Assembly: GCA_016235245.1 (NCBI GenBank)
Contig: JACRLO010000021.1
Location: 115,920 to 179,919, forward strand
DNA length: 64,000 nucleotides
Source of the DNA: Nitrospirota bacterium
Lineage (GTDB): Bacteria; Nitrospirota; Thermodesulfovibrionia; Thermodesulfovibrionales; UBA6898
Direction of reading: 5' to 3'
Made by a program: the position numbers and the translations under genes. The notes under the pieces are model-generated. The model worked only from the letters and a program-made list of their open reading frames with translations. It had not been told where the DNA came from and did not search any database. This document shows, piece by piece, positions 1-11,463 of this stretch; the stretch's first letter is position 1, and each line of letters starts with the position of its first letter.

Positions 1-483
1 ATCAAGGGCAGGGGTGCTGCTTTTCTTCTCCCTCGCCTGAACATAAGACTTCATCGAGAGATTGATGGTAAGCTGACGGGCGCCAAGAAGATTTGCTCCC
101 AAATTGCGAAGGATCTTGCCTGCTATCCCTTCGTCCTCACGAATGAGGCCGAGCAGCAGATGTTCACTGCCAATGTAGTTATGGCCGAGCAGTCTCGCTT
201 CTTCGACTGCCAGTTCAAGTACTTTTTTCGCTCTTGGGGTAAAGGGGATATCACCAAAGCTGAGAAGATTCATCCCTGCAGGGAGATTTCTTTCAACTTC
301 CATACGAAGTTCCTCTATGGTCAGGCCCATTTTCTTCAATATCGCAACGGGCAGTCCATCTTCCTCTCTCAGTATTGCCAGGAGAAGGTGCTCGGTTCCA
401 AGATAATCATTCTGCCTTTTTTCTGCTTCTTCTTTGGCAAAGATGATGACCTTTCTTCCACGTTCTGTAAATTTCTCAAACAT
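1..483 (-). CDS. clpC: ATP-dependent Clp protease ATPase subunit ClpC (N-terminal part)
   Basis: The reading frame runs from an ATG at 483 off the left edge, giving 161 residues. It begins MFEKFTERGRK and contains the two Clp-N repeats, each with the signature GTEHLLLAIL or GSEHLLLGLI. These repeats bind substrates and adaptors ahead of the AAA+ modules of ClpC, which feeds unfolded proteins to ClpP in the cytoplasm. The start is supported by AAAGGAG nine bases upstream and a sigma70-like promoter at 521-550. Walker motifs lie outside the window, so ClpC is preferred over ClpA or ClpB by the close match of the first residues to ClpC. The next gene on this strand lies behind a 226-bp gap. Confidence 0.93.
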   Translation of the reverse strand, partial: MFEKFTERGRKVIIFAKEEAEKRQNDYLGTEHLLLAILREEDGLPVAILKKMGLTIEELRMEVERNLPAGMNLLSFGDIPFTPRAKKVLELAVEEARLLGHNYIGSEHLLLGLIREDEGIAGKILRNLGANLLGARQLTINLSMKSYVQAREKKSSTPALD

Positions 484-520
484 TCTTAACTCCTTTTGAG
501 AGCCTTTTTCTCTTAGATAA

Positions 521-550
521 ATTTTACTGTGTTCATCCGTGGATTGTCAA
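521..550 (-). promoter_or_regulatory. Sigma70-like promoter of clpC
   Basis: On the minus strand a perfect TTGACA (545-550) is followed after 18 bases by TAAAAT (521-526). The inferred transcription start near 514 leaves a leader of about 30 bases carrying the AAAGGAG ribosome site. No CtsR or HrcA operator was recognised. Confidence 0.6.
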
Positions 551-709
551 TAAATGCTTTATTTCGCAAGGGGTTATGAGAAGAGCATTATAGAGCAGAA
601 CCAAGTGTACAGCATAGGCGCAGGTCGGCTCCGAGATTTACCGATATCCGCAGACGCATGAGAAATTACGCAGAGTCAGCTGTTCGCAGAAGAAGAAAAA
701 CCGCTGCTG

Positions 710-1447
710 CTAAGTATTTTCTTCGGTGTTCATGACATACTTCGCTGCAATGGATCCCAGGGAAACCGCTGCCGGCAATCCCTGCTCCAGGGCTCGGAGA
801 GCGTCAAGATCACTTTTCCATGCAATATCGCCAGGGGCAAGAAGGCAGATACTCCCTGGTTCATGCTTCAGCAGGAGTCTGTTATTGGAGAAATAATAAA
901 ATGCCTCGTTTGTTTCAGCAGGATACGCCCGCATAAAAGGAGGGATATCGGTAGGCCTAAACCAGAGCTTGATTTCCCGTTCGGCGTCCAGCGCTACGGC
1001 AGAAGCATGGATCAGATTATCCATCCGTTCGCCGACCACGTTGCCCGCTTCATCTTTAAGCGGAACGAGCGTTCCCAGGGACCTGATGCATCCCGGCTTT
1101 TTTTCCCGCGCTATATGAGGGTTTGTGGGACCGCAAATATCGCGAATCTTCTGCACGGCATCCTGCCCCTGATATACCAATGCGATTACACGTCTCTTCC
1201 AGGGCTCTTCAGGATAATGAAGCTGTCCCATGATATACTCAAGAAGAGAGGGGAAAAATACCTTCCCTCGATGCTCAGCATAATGCTCCTCAGCAAGCAA
1301 ATTATTGACATAGACTATCTTGGTCCCGGCAAAACGAAGGCCGGTATGAAATTCTGAAAGTTGAGAGAGCACGTAACCTGTCAATGAATTCTTCAGCGCA
1401 TCCGGCTTTATGAGTACCAGGGTCTGTTCAACTTCTTCATTTTTCAC
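710..1447 (-). CDS. Nucleoside diphosphate kinase-like protein with C-terminal extension
   Basis: The first ~165 residues follow the NDK fold: KPDAL near the start, HYAEHRGKVFF, GPTNPHIA, CIRS and NLIHAS with the expected catalytic histidine. NDK transfers the gamma phosphate of NTPs to NDPs in the cytoplasm through a phosphohistidine. Two things differ from an ordinary ~140-aa NDK. A ~15-residue insertion (roughly LVPLKDEAGNVVG) lies just before the catalytic loop, and the usual HGSD reads HASA, losing the Asp. A further ~75-residue tail of unknown function follows. It may be a specialised NDK-like enzyme, and normal activity is not assured. It is 43 bases downstream of mdh and probably co-transcribed with it. 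Confidence 0.75.
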   Translation of the reverse strand: MKNEEVEQTLVLIKPDALKNSLTGYVLSQLSEFHTGLRFAGTKIVYVNNLLAEEHYAEHRGKVFFPSLLEYIMGQLHYPEEPWKRRVIALVYQGQDAVQKIRDICGPTNPHIAREKKPGCIRSLGTLVPLKDEAGNVVGERMDNLIHASAVALDAEREIKLWFRPTDIPPFMRAYPAETNEAFYYFSNNRLLLKHEPGSICLLAPGDIAWKSDLDALRALEQGLPAAVSLGSIAAKYVMNTEENT

Positions 1448-1490
1448 TAGAGTATCCTCCCTAAAGATATTAAATATCGCCCAATAACCA

Positions 1491-2420
1491 TCAGGCCGGC
1501 TTCAGTGTTTCGATCATGGACTTGACCGCTGAAGCCGATTTATGAAACATGGCCAACTCTTCTTCCGTAAGATGAAGGTCTACTATTTTTTCAATACCGC
1601 TCTTTCCCAGTATTGCAGGAACACCCAGAAAAATTCCGGAAATACCGTATTGGCCATCGAGGTGCGCAGAGCAGGGCAGCAATCTCTTTTCATCAAAAAG
1701 GATTGATTTTGCCATCTGGACCGCTGAAGCGGCAGGAGCGTAATAGGCACTGCCGGTCTTGAGGAGCCCAACGATTTCCGCTCCGCCATTACGGGTGCGT
1801 TCGATGAGTTGCGCAATCCTGTCATTGCCGATCAGTTCTGGTATTGGAATCCCCTTCACGGTCGTAAAACGGGGAAGGGGGACCATCTGGTCTCCGTGAC
1901 CACCAAGAACAAGCGCCTCCACGTCTTCAGCAGAAACACCGAACTCCTTTGCTACAAATGTCCGGAACCGTGAAGAATCGAGCACTCCTCCCATGCCAAT
2001 CACCCGCTGACCAGGGAATCCCGACACTTTCATGGCGGCATATGCCATAACATCCATCGGATTAGTAACAACGATAATTATGCTGCCGGGAGAATATGCT
2101 ACGGTGCCCTCTGTTACAGATGTAATAACCTCGGCATTGGCATGAAGCAGATCATCTCTGCTCATCCCCGGCTTACGGGGGAATCCGGCTGTAATTATAA
2201 TGATGTCAGATTCTGCCGTCTCTTCAAATATATTCGTACCGGTTACGGTTGATGGTGAATTCCAGAGCGGGCAGGCCTCCGTCATATCAAGTGCCTTGCC
2301 CTTGGCAATGCCCTCGTGAATATCAAAGAGGACAACATCAGCCAGCCCATCCCGTGCGATAAGCTCTGCAGTTGTTGCTCCGACGTTTCCTGCACCAATA
2401 ATGGTTATCCTGGTTTTCAT
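1491..2420 (-). CDS. mdh: Malate dehydrogenase (lactate/malate dehydrogenase family)
   Basis: This 309-aa cytoplasmic enzyme interconverts malate and oxaloacetate with NAD. It begins MKTRITIIGAGNVG, which carries the Rossmann GxGxxG. The substrate loop AGFPRKPGMSRDDLL has the Arg that selects malate over lactate, followed by VTNPMDVM and the catalytic GGHGD histidine. The frame extends 19 codons upstream to 2477, but family length and the Rossmann start favour the ATG at 2420, although no strong ribosome site precedes it. It is divergent from ino1 and followed by the NDK-like gene. Confidence 0.93.
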   Translation of the reverse strand: MKTRITIIGAGNVGATTAELIARDGLADVVLFDIHEGIAKGKALDMTEACPLWNSPSTVTGTNIFEETAESDIIIITAGFPRKPGMSRDDLLHANAEVITSVTEGTVAYSPGSIIIVVTNPMDVMAYAAMKVSGFPGQRVIGMGGVLDSSRFRTFVAKEFGVSAEDVEALVLGGHGDQMVPLPRFTTVKGIPIPELIGNDRIAQLIERTRNGGAEIVGLLKTGSAYYAPAASAVQMAKSILFDEKRLLPCSAHLDGQYGISGIFLGVPAILGKSGIEKIVDLHLTEEELAMFHKSASAVKSMIETLKPA

Positions 2421-2560
2421 CGAACAGCTAGTATAGAGCATCAAAAATAAGAATGGCAAGGAGAAACTGGAAGACATTATTTCTTGACTTCATATGAATC
2501 TTTAATATATAAAATTTCGTTACCGATAAAAAATAGCGCTAAAGGGGAACCCGCTTCAAC

Positions 2561-3658
2561 ATGAAAGAAATCCGTATTGCGATAGCAGGCGTAGGTAACT
2601 GCGCGAGTTCGCTTGTCCAGGGCATAGAGTTTTACAAAAAAAATAAAAAAAGCGTATCGGCCTCGGGCCTGATGCATTATAATCTCGGCGGGTACCTGCC
2701 CGGAGATATTACGGTTGTCGCAGCCTTTGATATCGACAGACGCAAGGTCGGCAGGCCGCTTCATGAAGCAATCTTCGCTAAGCCGAATTGCACGAAAGCT
2801 TTTCAGAAAATGGGTTCGAAATCGCCTGCAGCCGTGAGCATGGGCAATATTCTCGACGGTGTTGCGTGCCACATGGAGCAGTATCCTGATGACCATCGTT
2901 TCATGCCTGCGAACAAAAAGCCGTCTGATATTGTCAAAGTCCTGAAGTCTACAGGAGCTGAAATCCTGCTGAACTATCTTCCTGTCGGCTCTGAAAAAGC
3001 AACCGCATTTTATGCCGAGGCATGTCTGAAGGCTGGCGTCAGTTTTATAAATTGTATCCCGGTATTTATCGCTTCGCAGAAATCATGGGCAGACCGTTTT
3101 ACAGAAAGAGGTATTCCCGTTATCGGTGATGATATAAAAAGTCAGGTCGGCGCAACCATTATCCATCGCAGTCTTACGAAGCTTTTCGAAGACCGCGGCG
3201 TAACGATCGATCATACCTATCAGTTGAACGTCGGCGGCAACACCGACTTTCTCAATATGCTGAATGCCGAGCGCCTTGCCATGAAAAAGATTTCTAAGAC
3301 CGAGGCGGTCCAGTCCCAGATGCAGTCGCCGCTTTCTCATGAACATATCCACATTGGGCCATCGGATTATATCCCCTGGCTTAATGACAACAAGGTCTGC
3401 TTTTTGAGAATTGAGGGAAGGGGGTTTGGAAATATCCCGCTTCATCTTGAAATGAGACTTTCCGTTGAAGACTCCCCAAACAGTTCCGGCGTTGTTATTG
3501 ATGCAATCCGGTGCTGCCGTATCGCAAGAGACAGAAAGGCGGCCGGTCCGCTTATTTCACCATCTGCGTATTTCATGAAGCATCCTCCCAGGCAGTTCTC
3601 TGACGACATTGCACGGGAAATGGTCGAAGAGTTTATCAGGTCAGATCGCAGCAGCTGA
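2561..3658 (+). CDS. ino1: myo-Inositol-1-phosphate synthase
   Basis: This 365-aa enzyme converts glucose-6-phosphate to inositol-1-phosphate using bound NAD. It starts MKEIRIAIAGVGNCASS, the NAD-binding glycine motif typical of short prokaryotic MIPS, and contains FINCIPVFIAS, GDDIKSQVGATI and the NVGGNTDFLNML segment that forms the catalytic domain. Length fits the archaeal/Thermotoga/actinobacterial type rather than the ~530-aa eukaryotic type. It lies 9 bp ahead of a CDP-alcohol phosphatidyltransferase, so the pair plausibly makes inositol-phosphate phospholipid; a role in osmolyte synthesis cannot be excluded. Confidence 0.92.
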   Translation: MKEIRIAIAGVGNCASSLVQGIEFYKKNKKSVSASGLMHYNLGGYLPGDITVVAAFDIDRRKVGRPLHEAIFAKPNCTKAFQKMGSKSPAAVSMGNILDGVACHMEQYPDDHRFMPANKKPSDIVKVLKSTGAEILLNYLPVGSEKATAFYAEACLKAGVSFINCIPVFIASQKSWADRFTERGIPVIGDDIKSQVGATIIHRSLTKLFEDRGVTIDHTYQLNVGGNTDFLNMLNAERLAMKKISKTEAVQSQMQSPLSHEHIHIGPSDYIPWLNDNKVCFLRIEGRGFGNIPLHLEMRLSVEDSPNSSGVVIDAIRCCRIARDRKAAGPLISPSAYFMKHPPRQFSDDIAREMVEEFIRSDRSS

Positions 3659-3667
3659 CCTTCGGCG

Positions 3668-4240
3668 ATGCTGAGCAACATATTAGGTCATGCCCTGGAC
3701 AAACCCCTTAAAGCTTTTGCCTTAAGAATTCCCCTCAGTCCCAATTCAATAACAATCATGGGCTTCTGCCTTACCGTGGCATCCAGCTTTTTGCTTGCCC
3801 ATAGCCTGACATGGGGCGCGTTATGTCTGTTGCCTGCCGGATTGTGTGATATGTTCGACGGTATCGTTGCCAGAAGCAAGGGGGAAAGTTCTGTGTTTGG
3901 GGCATTCCTTGATTCAGTGCTCGACCGGTATTCAGACTCTGCCATTCTTCTTGCTATCGCGTGGAACCTTGGAAGCGCTGGGCAGATGACAGGGGTCTGC
4001 CTTGCAATCACCGCTCTTGTTGGCTCCCTTATCATCAGCTATGCCAGGGCTCGGGCAGAGGCACTCGGTGTGTCTTGCAGCCACGGGCTGATGGAAAGAA
4101 CGGAACGGTTAATTTTACTTTTCGCAGGTGCTGTCAGCGGCTATATGGTTCCGGTGTTGTGGTTACTCGCCGCACTGACCCATTTTACCGTTTTACAGCG
4201 AATTCTCTACACAAGGAAACAGCTCAGAGGGACGAATTAG
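3668..4240 (+). CDS. CDP-alcohol phosphatidyltransferase, probably inositol-phosphate lipid synthase
   Basis: A 190-aa integral membrane protein with the complete CDP-OH-P signature: DMFDGIVAR, then seven residues, then GAFLDSVLD, supplying the metal-binding aspartates and catalytic Asp. Family members displace CMP from CDP-diacylglycerol (or a CDP-ether lipid) with an alcohol. Tight coupling to ino1 suggests inositol-1-phosphate is the acceptor, as in phosphatidylinositol-phosphate and archaetidylinositol-phosphate synthases. Alternatives are phosphatidylglycerophosphate synthase or an osmolyte di-inositol-phosphate synthase. Several hydrophobic helices flank the motif. Confidence 0.82.
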   Translation: MLSNILGHALDKPLKAFALRIPLSPNSITIMGFCLTVASSFLLAHSLTWGALCLLPAGLCDMFDGIVARSKGESSVFGAFLDSVLDRYSDSAILLAIAWNLGSAGQMTGVCLAITALVGSLIISYARARAEALGVSCSHGLMERTERLILLFAGAVSGYMVPVLWLLAALTHFTVLQRILYTRKQLRGTN

Positions 4241-4269
4241 AATTCATTTCCCTTTAGCAGGGAGTTTAC

Positions 4270-4344
<75 letters not shown>

Positions 4345-4794
4345 GCTTGTCTTTTATAAATCAGGATATAGTCAAATGTCAAGAAAGCTATTCTACTTTA
4401 CGCAAATGATTCAGAAGGTCATCCTAATTCGCTTCGAAAAATGAATGCATATCAAACAAGTAATGCTTTATTATCGATTCAATACGCAATCTTGTTGAAG
4501 TATAACATTAAGAATATCGCTCTTGTTAAAATGCACATTAAATCTAAATCTTTAACTTGGGCCAATTAAATCATCAGGGCGTGAACCAACCTGTAATTTA
4601 TTCCGATCGCCAGCGCATCAAGATATGTTATTTAACATAATATATCTTATCAGACATTACATATAAACAGTTTCTGTTCATATGTTGTTAATATCGATGT
4701 GAAAAAAGATGCTGCAGGGTTATTGATACGGCTCGCGGCTATGTTGTCTATGTATTAGGCAGATAATTATGCCTTTGAATTCAACACGTTACGA
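4345..4794. other. AT-rich intergenic region with a dyad
   Basis: Between the tRNA and the end of mtaB no credible coding region was seen. The stretch is clearly AT-rich. It contains one perfect dyad, ATGTTA-TT-TAACAT at 4625-4638, with imperfect flanking arms (AAGATAT and ATATCTT). Nothing else was recognised. Confidence 0.5.
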
Positions 4795-6042
4795 CTAACT
4801 AATCATAACTCCAGTCAATATATCGCTGTCGCCAGCCACAGACCTAACAAATACCACGCTTCCCCTGCTGAGTCTGATGTTCTTCATCACTACCTTAAGG
4901 TAATTACTGGTTGTGCAGGTCGTGTAACCTCGCTCATCTGCCTCTTCTGCAATAGCATCAAGGATTTTATCTGTCTGCGTAGACATGAAGGTCTGTTTTT
5001 TGGCTCTGCCAAGCTCTTTCACCGCATCAGCGCGATCAGCGATTATATTACCTGATATTTGTGGCTTTAATTTTGACGCAGATGTGCCGTTCCTCGGAGA
5101 ATATGGGAAGGTATGAACATAGGAAAATGGAAGCTCTTTTATCAATTCATAGGTCATCATGAATTCCTTATGCTCTTCAGCAGGAAAGCCGACGATAATG
5201 TCTGTGCCCAGCGCAATCTCTGAAGATATGTCCGACAGGCGCAGGAGTTTCTTTCGATACGTTTCGACCGAATAATTCCTGTTCATGCGCTTGAGGGTCA
5301 GGTCGCTGCCACTCTGAAGCGGCAGATGAAGATGTCGACAGACTCTCGCATCACCCAATAGCTCAATCAGCTCATCATCAATTTCGTTGATTTCGATTGA
5401 GCTGAGCCTGATTCTGAAAATTGAGGTTGACGTGAGAATATTCCTGATTAGCGCGGCAAGACTGGTCTTCCGGGAGAGGTCCTGCCCATAACTTCCGAGA
5501 TGGATTCCGGTCAGGACAATTTCCTGATATCCCTGCGAAACGATATCTGATGCCCTCCTCACCGCCTCCTCTATCGACAAGCTTCTGGAATTCCCCCGGG
5601 CAAGTGGCACAGCGCAATAGGTACAGCGGAAGTTGCATCCGTCCTGCACCTTGAGGTAGGGTCGAGCCCGATCATGCAGACTATAGACCGGGGCAACCTC
5701 ATAGCCAAGCACCTGAGATATGATCTTGTCCTTGTCATCGATCGGCACGACGTCGCTAACACCCGGAAGGGCAGAAACCGAATTACGCTGCAACTGTGAG
5801 AAACATCCCGTCACTATGACCCGGGCGCCATTTCCTGCAGCTCTGCGAATAAGGTAACGGGAACTGACGTCGCTTTTATTTGTTACCGTGCAGGTATTAA
5901 CGATGCAGATATCAGGGTGATCCTCCAGGCGAACAATTGAAACACCATGCTTTTTCAGAGTCCCTTCGATTACAGAACTCTCAGATTGATTCACTCTGCA
6001 CCCCAAGGTCAAAACAGCGACCTTCTTGTTCATGTTCTCCAT
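4795..6042 (-). CDS. mtaB: tRNA t6A37 methylthiotransferase MtaB
   Basis: A 415-aa radical SAM methylthiotransferase. The N-terminal UPF0004 domain has the three iron-sulfur cysteines (TLGCRVNQSE, VNTCTVT, VTGCFSQ), the radical SAM domain has CNFRCTYCAVP, and a TRAM-like C-terminus follows. The TLGC-VNQ-E opening is the MtaB signature, separating it from MiaB and RimO. It adds a methylthio group to N6-threonylcarbamoyladenosine 37 of tRNAs reading ANN codons. It starts 7 bp after miaB ends, so the two paralogues form one operon. Confidence 0.9.
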   Translation of the reverse strand: MENMNKKVAVLTLGCRVNQSESSVIEGTLKKHGVSIVRLEDHPDICIVNTCTVTNKSDVSSRYLIRRAAGNGARVIVTGCFSQLQRNSVSALPGVSDVVPIDDKDKIISQVLGYEVAPVYSLHDRARPYLKVQDGCNFRCTYCAVPLARGNSRSLSIEEAVRRASDIVSQGYQEIVLTGIHLGSYGQDLSRKTSLAALIRNILTSTSIFRIRLSSIEINEIDDELIELLGDARVCRHLHLPLQSGSDLTLKRMNRNYSVETYRKKLLRLSDISSEIALGTDIIVGFPAEEHKEFMMTYELIKELPFSYVHTFPYSPRNGTSASKLKPQISGNIIADRADAVKELGRAKKQTFMSTQTDKILDAIAEEADERGYTTCTTSNYLKVVMKNIRLSRGSVVFVRSVAGDSDILTGVMIS

Positions 6043-6049
6043 GCCGTGG

Positions 6050-7336
6050 CTATGAAAGTATTTTCCCGTGCAGGGAGTGGTGTCTGGCTTTTTCTATGAA
6101 TACGGTATAGACGGTTCCTTCTGACGCCCCGTTGTTTTCAACCGTAACAATTTTATTGGACCTGGTCCTTCCCATAAGCATTGACAAATCGGTCGCTGAA
6201 AGCCCCTCAACCAGTATTTCCTGAACAGATCCCTCAAGGGCCCTGTTTCTTTTGAGTGCAATATCCTCCTGGACAGTAAGCAGCCTGTTAAGCCTCTCAG
6301 CCTTGACACTATCGGAAACCTGGCCAGGCAGGTCATATGCCCTGGTGCCCTTTCTCCTGGAAAACTTAAATGCGAACATGCCGTCATATTCTATTTCTGT
6401 TACAGCCCTCACGGTCTGCTCGAAGTCATTTTCGCTCTCACCGGGGAACCCGATAATGATATCCGTAGATATGGTGACAGAAGAAACCTTTCTGCGTATC
6501 AACTCGATCTTTTCACGATATTGCGCATAAGAATATTTTCTGTTCATAGCCTGAAGGATGCCATCCGATCCGGACTGCAGAGGAAGATGAATATTATTAC
6601 AAAGACTTGGCAGTTCGACCAGGGCATCCACCAGCTCAGAAGAAAGATCTCTCGGATGCGATGTCACAAAACGCACCCGCTCAATACCAGTTTTGTCTAT
6701 CTCACGAAGCAGCCCGACAAAGTCCAGATCACTGTGGTATGAGTTAACGTTCTGGCCAAGCAGCGTAACCTCCTTGTATCCCCTCTCCTTCAATACCCTG
6801 ATTTCAGCGAGAATACCTGAACTCGGGCGAGATACCTCTCTTCCCCGCGTGTAAGGGACGATGCAGTAACTGCAATAATTATTGCAGCCATACATAATGG
6901 AAACCCACGCCCTCGTAGCGCTGTCCCGGTTCATCTCATATTCCTGATTCGCAATATCCGGATTATCGTCAATGTAGAGATTCTGCTCTGCATTATGGAG
7001 ATTTCTGACAACATGCAGGTTCTGGGGGCCAATCACAAAATCAACATAAGGAGCCCTTTTCATGACCTTTTGCCGTGAATCCTGGGCAACACAGCCGGCA
7101 ACTGCAATTTTCAGCAGCGGATTGCTTTTCTTAAGATGCTTTATCCTGCCGAGCTGGCTGTAAAATTTGTGCTCTGCCTTTTCACGGATTGCACAGGTAT
7201 TGAAAATAATTAAGTCTGCTTTTTCCGGCACTGCAGTAGTACTGTATCCTTCCAGTGCAAGGGTGCCAAGCATCTTCTCCGTGTCATGCACGTTCATCTG
7301 ACATCCATACGTATAAATATAGACGAATTTTTCCAT
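6050..7336 (-). CDS. miaB: tRNA i6A37 methylthiotransferase MiaB
   Basis: A 428-aa radical SAM enzyme that methylthiolates isopentenyl-adenosine 37 of tRNA. It opens MEKFVYIYTYGCQMNVHD, the diagnostic YGCQMN motif, followed by FNTCAIREKAEHK, AGCVAQ, the radical SAM CNNYCSYCIVPYTRG and a C-terminal TRAM domain. An in-frame ATG five codons upstream (7351) is possible; the one at 7336 matches the family start. It is divergent from secA and directly upstream of mtaB. Confidence 0.93.
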   Translation of the reverse strand: MEKFVYIYTYGCQMNVHDTEKMLGTLALEGYSTTAVPEKADLIIFNTCAIREKAEHKFYSQLGRIKHLKKSNPLLKIAVAGCVAQDSRQKVMKRAPYVDFVIGPQNLHVVRNLHNAEQNLYIDDNPDIANQEYEMNRDSATRAWVSIMYGCNNYCSYCIVPYTRGREVSRPSSGILAEIRVLKERGYKEVTLLGQNVNSYHSDLDFVGLLREIDKTGIERVRFVTSHPRDLSSELVDALVELPSLCNNIHLPLQSGSDGILQAMNRKYSYAQYREKIELIRRKVSSVTISTDIIIGFPGESENDFEQTVRAVTEIEYDGMFAFKFSRRKGTRAYDLPGQVSDSVKAERLNRLLTVQEDIALKRNRALEGSVQEILVEGLSATDLSMLMGRTRSNKIVTVENNGASEGTVYTVFIEKARHHSLHGKILS

Positions 7337-7409
7337 CTTAAATTCTACCATGACCTTGACATTTACATCAAATTTCCTTGATTTTCAAGTGTTTAGTCAG
7401 TCGCCCATC

Positions 7410-7438
7410 TTGAAATATTACCCCTGTTCATTTAATAT
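7410..7438 (+). promoter_or_regulatory. Candidate secA promoter
   Basis: TTGAAA (7410-7415), 17 bases, TAATAT (7433-7438). The predicted transcription start falls at about 7445, which is the A of the secA start codon. Confidence 0.4.
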
Positions 7439-7444
7439 GTATCT

Positions 7445-10060
<2,616 letters not shown>

Positions 10061-11461
10061 ATGAATAAGGTTTTCTATATTGGCTCCGTCGGCATCAAGA
10101 GGGTTCTTGAAGAACTCCTTCTTGACCAGGGGTCAATTCTTTTTCGTTTTCGTTCGATCGGCACCATACGCTATCGTGCAGAAGACAGTCCTGATCTGCT
10201 GATTATCGAGGCAGCGCAGCGCAGGGAGCCGTCTTTCAAAGAGTTTCTTTTGAGGTTCAGGGAGACACCCAAGATCGTCCTTTCGGAGACCCCTACTTTT
10301 TCCGGCATCTCTGTCTGGCTGAAGTCTGATCTTGTCTGTCCTCTTTACTCTCCCACGGCAAAGGAGCTTGAATTCGCACTGAAGAAGATTCTGCACGAAA
10401 AAGAGCTGCTGACGGAAAACCGAAATCTCAAACAAAGACTTTCGACCACAAAGAAAGAGCTGGATTTTTTTGAAGAGGTGAGCAAGACGCTTACTTCAGC
10501 AGTTGAACTCAATGAAGTGCTCGGCATGATCATGAAAAAGGCCAAACCACTTATCAAGGCAGAGGCGTGGTCAATCCTCCTCCTTGATGACGAAACCGGC
10601 GAACTCGTCTTTGAGAAGACGGCAGGGAAGAAGGAAGGCAGAAAAAAGATCAAAAAGGAACGACTCAAGAGGGGAGAAGGCATTGCCGGTTGGGTCGCTC
10701 AGGAAAAGGTACCGGTTGTGGTGCCCGATGTGTCAAAAGACCCCCGTTTCAGCCGGAGAATCGACAAGGAAACCGATTTCAAAACGAAATCCATCATGTG
10801 CGTGCCCATCATGAATAAGGGTGTCATTCTCGGCGTGCTGGAAGTAGTAAACAAGACGACCAGCGACCCGTTTACCAAAGAAGATCTTGATCTTGTGCTG
10901 CGCATTGTTGACCATGCTGCTATTGCGATTGAACGGTCTGCCCTCTATCAGAAAATGACAGAGATGTCCATAACGGATGATCTTACAAAACTCTTTAATA
11001 CGCGCTATCTCAACCGCTCCCTCGACCTTGAAATATCACGGGCGACCCGCCACCATACGTCTCTTTCCCTTATTTTTATGGACGTTGACCACTTCAAGCT
11101 GATCAATGACAGCTATGGCCATCTGGTCGGCAGCAAGCTCCTTGTGGAGATGGGCCAGCTGCTTCTGAAAAGCCTGAGGACCGTGGATATCGTTGCCCGC
11201 TACGGAGGGGATGAATTCGTTATGGTCCTTCCCCAGACAGCGCCCAAAAATGCGAGTCAGATAGCAGAAAGGATACGAAGGTCTATTGAACATAATGTTT
11301 TTCTCAAAAGAGACGGTTACTCATTCAAGATGACGGCAAGCTTTGGCGTGGCCTCTTACCCTGAAAGTGCAAAATCAAAGGAAGAGCTATTAAAGCTCGC
11401 CGATGACGCGATGTACAGGGTCAAAAATCAGACAAGAAATGGCGTTTATGCTATAGTATAG
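10061..11461 (+). CDS. GAF-GGDEF diguanylate cyclase
   Basis: A 466-aa cytoplasmic signalling protein predicted to make cyclic di-GMP from two GTP. Residues ~1-115 look like a degenerate receiver-type fold without a clear phosphoacceptor. A coiled coil (~115-145) follows, then a GAF domain (~150-300, with GEGIAGWVAQ and SIMCVPI) and a C-terminal GGDEF domain. The active site YGGDEF is intact, and RTVD five residues before it is a canonical inhibitory I-site, so product feedback is expected. It is translationally close to secA upstream and 2 bp from the MglA gene downstream, linking c-di-GMP with polarity or motility control by inference. Confidence 0.88.
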   Translation: MNKVFYIGSVGIKRVLEELLLDQGSILFRFRSIGTIRYRAEDSPDLLIIEAAQRREPSFKEFLLRFRETPKIVLSETPTFSGISVWLKSDLVCPLYSPTAKELEFALKKILHEKELLTENRNLKQRLSTTKKELDFFEEVSKTLTSAVELNEVLGMIMKKAKPLIKAEAWSILLLDDETGELVFEKTAGKKEGRKKIKKERLKRGEGIAGWVAQEKVPVVVPDVSKDPRFSRRIDKETDFKTKSIMCVPIMNKGVILGVLEVVNKTTSDPFTKEDLDLVLRIVDHAAIAIERSALYQKMTEMSITDDLTKLFNTRYLNRSLDLEISRATRHHTSLSLIFMDVDHFKLINDSYGHLVGSKLLVEMGQLLLKSLRTVDIVARYGGDEFVMVLPQTAPKNASQIAERIRRSIEHNVFLKRDGYSFKMTASFGVASYPESAKSKEELLKLADDAMYRVKNQTRNGVYAIV

Positions 11462-11463
11462 CA

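Noticed and set aside
160..489. Plus-strand 109-aa ORF at the left edge
   Set aside because: It is antisense to clpC, whose minus-strand frame gives two clear Clp-N repeats.
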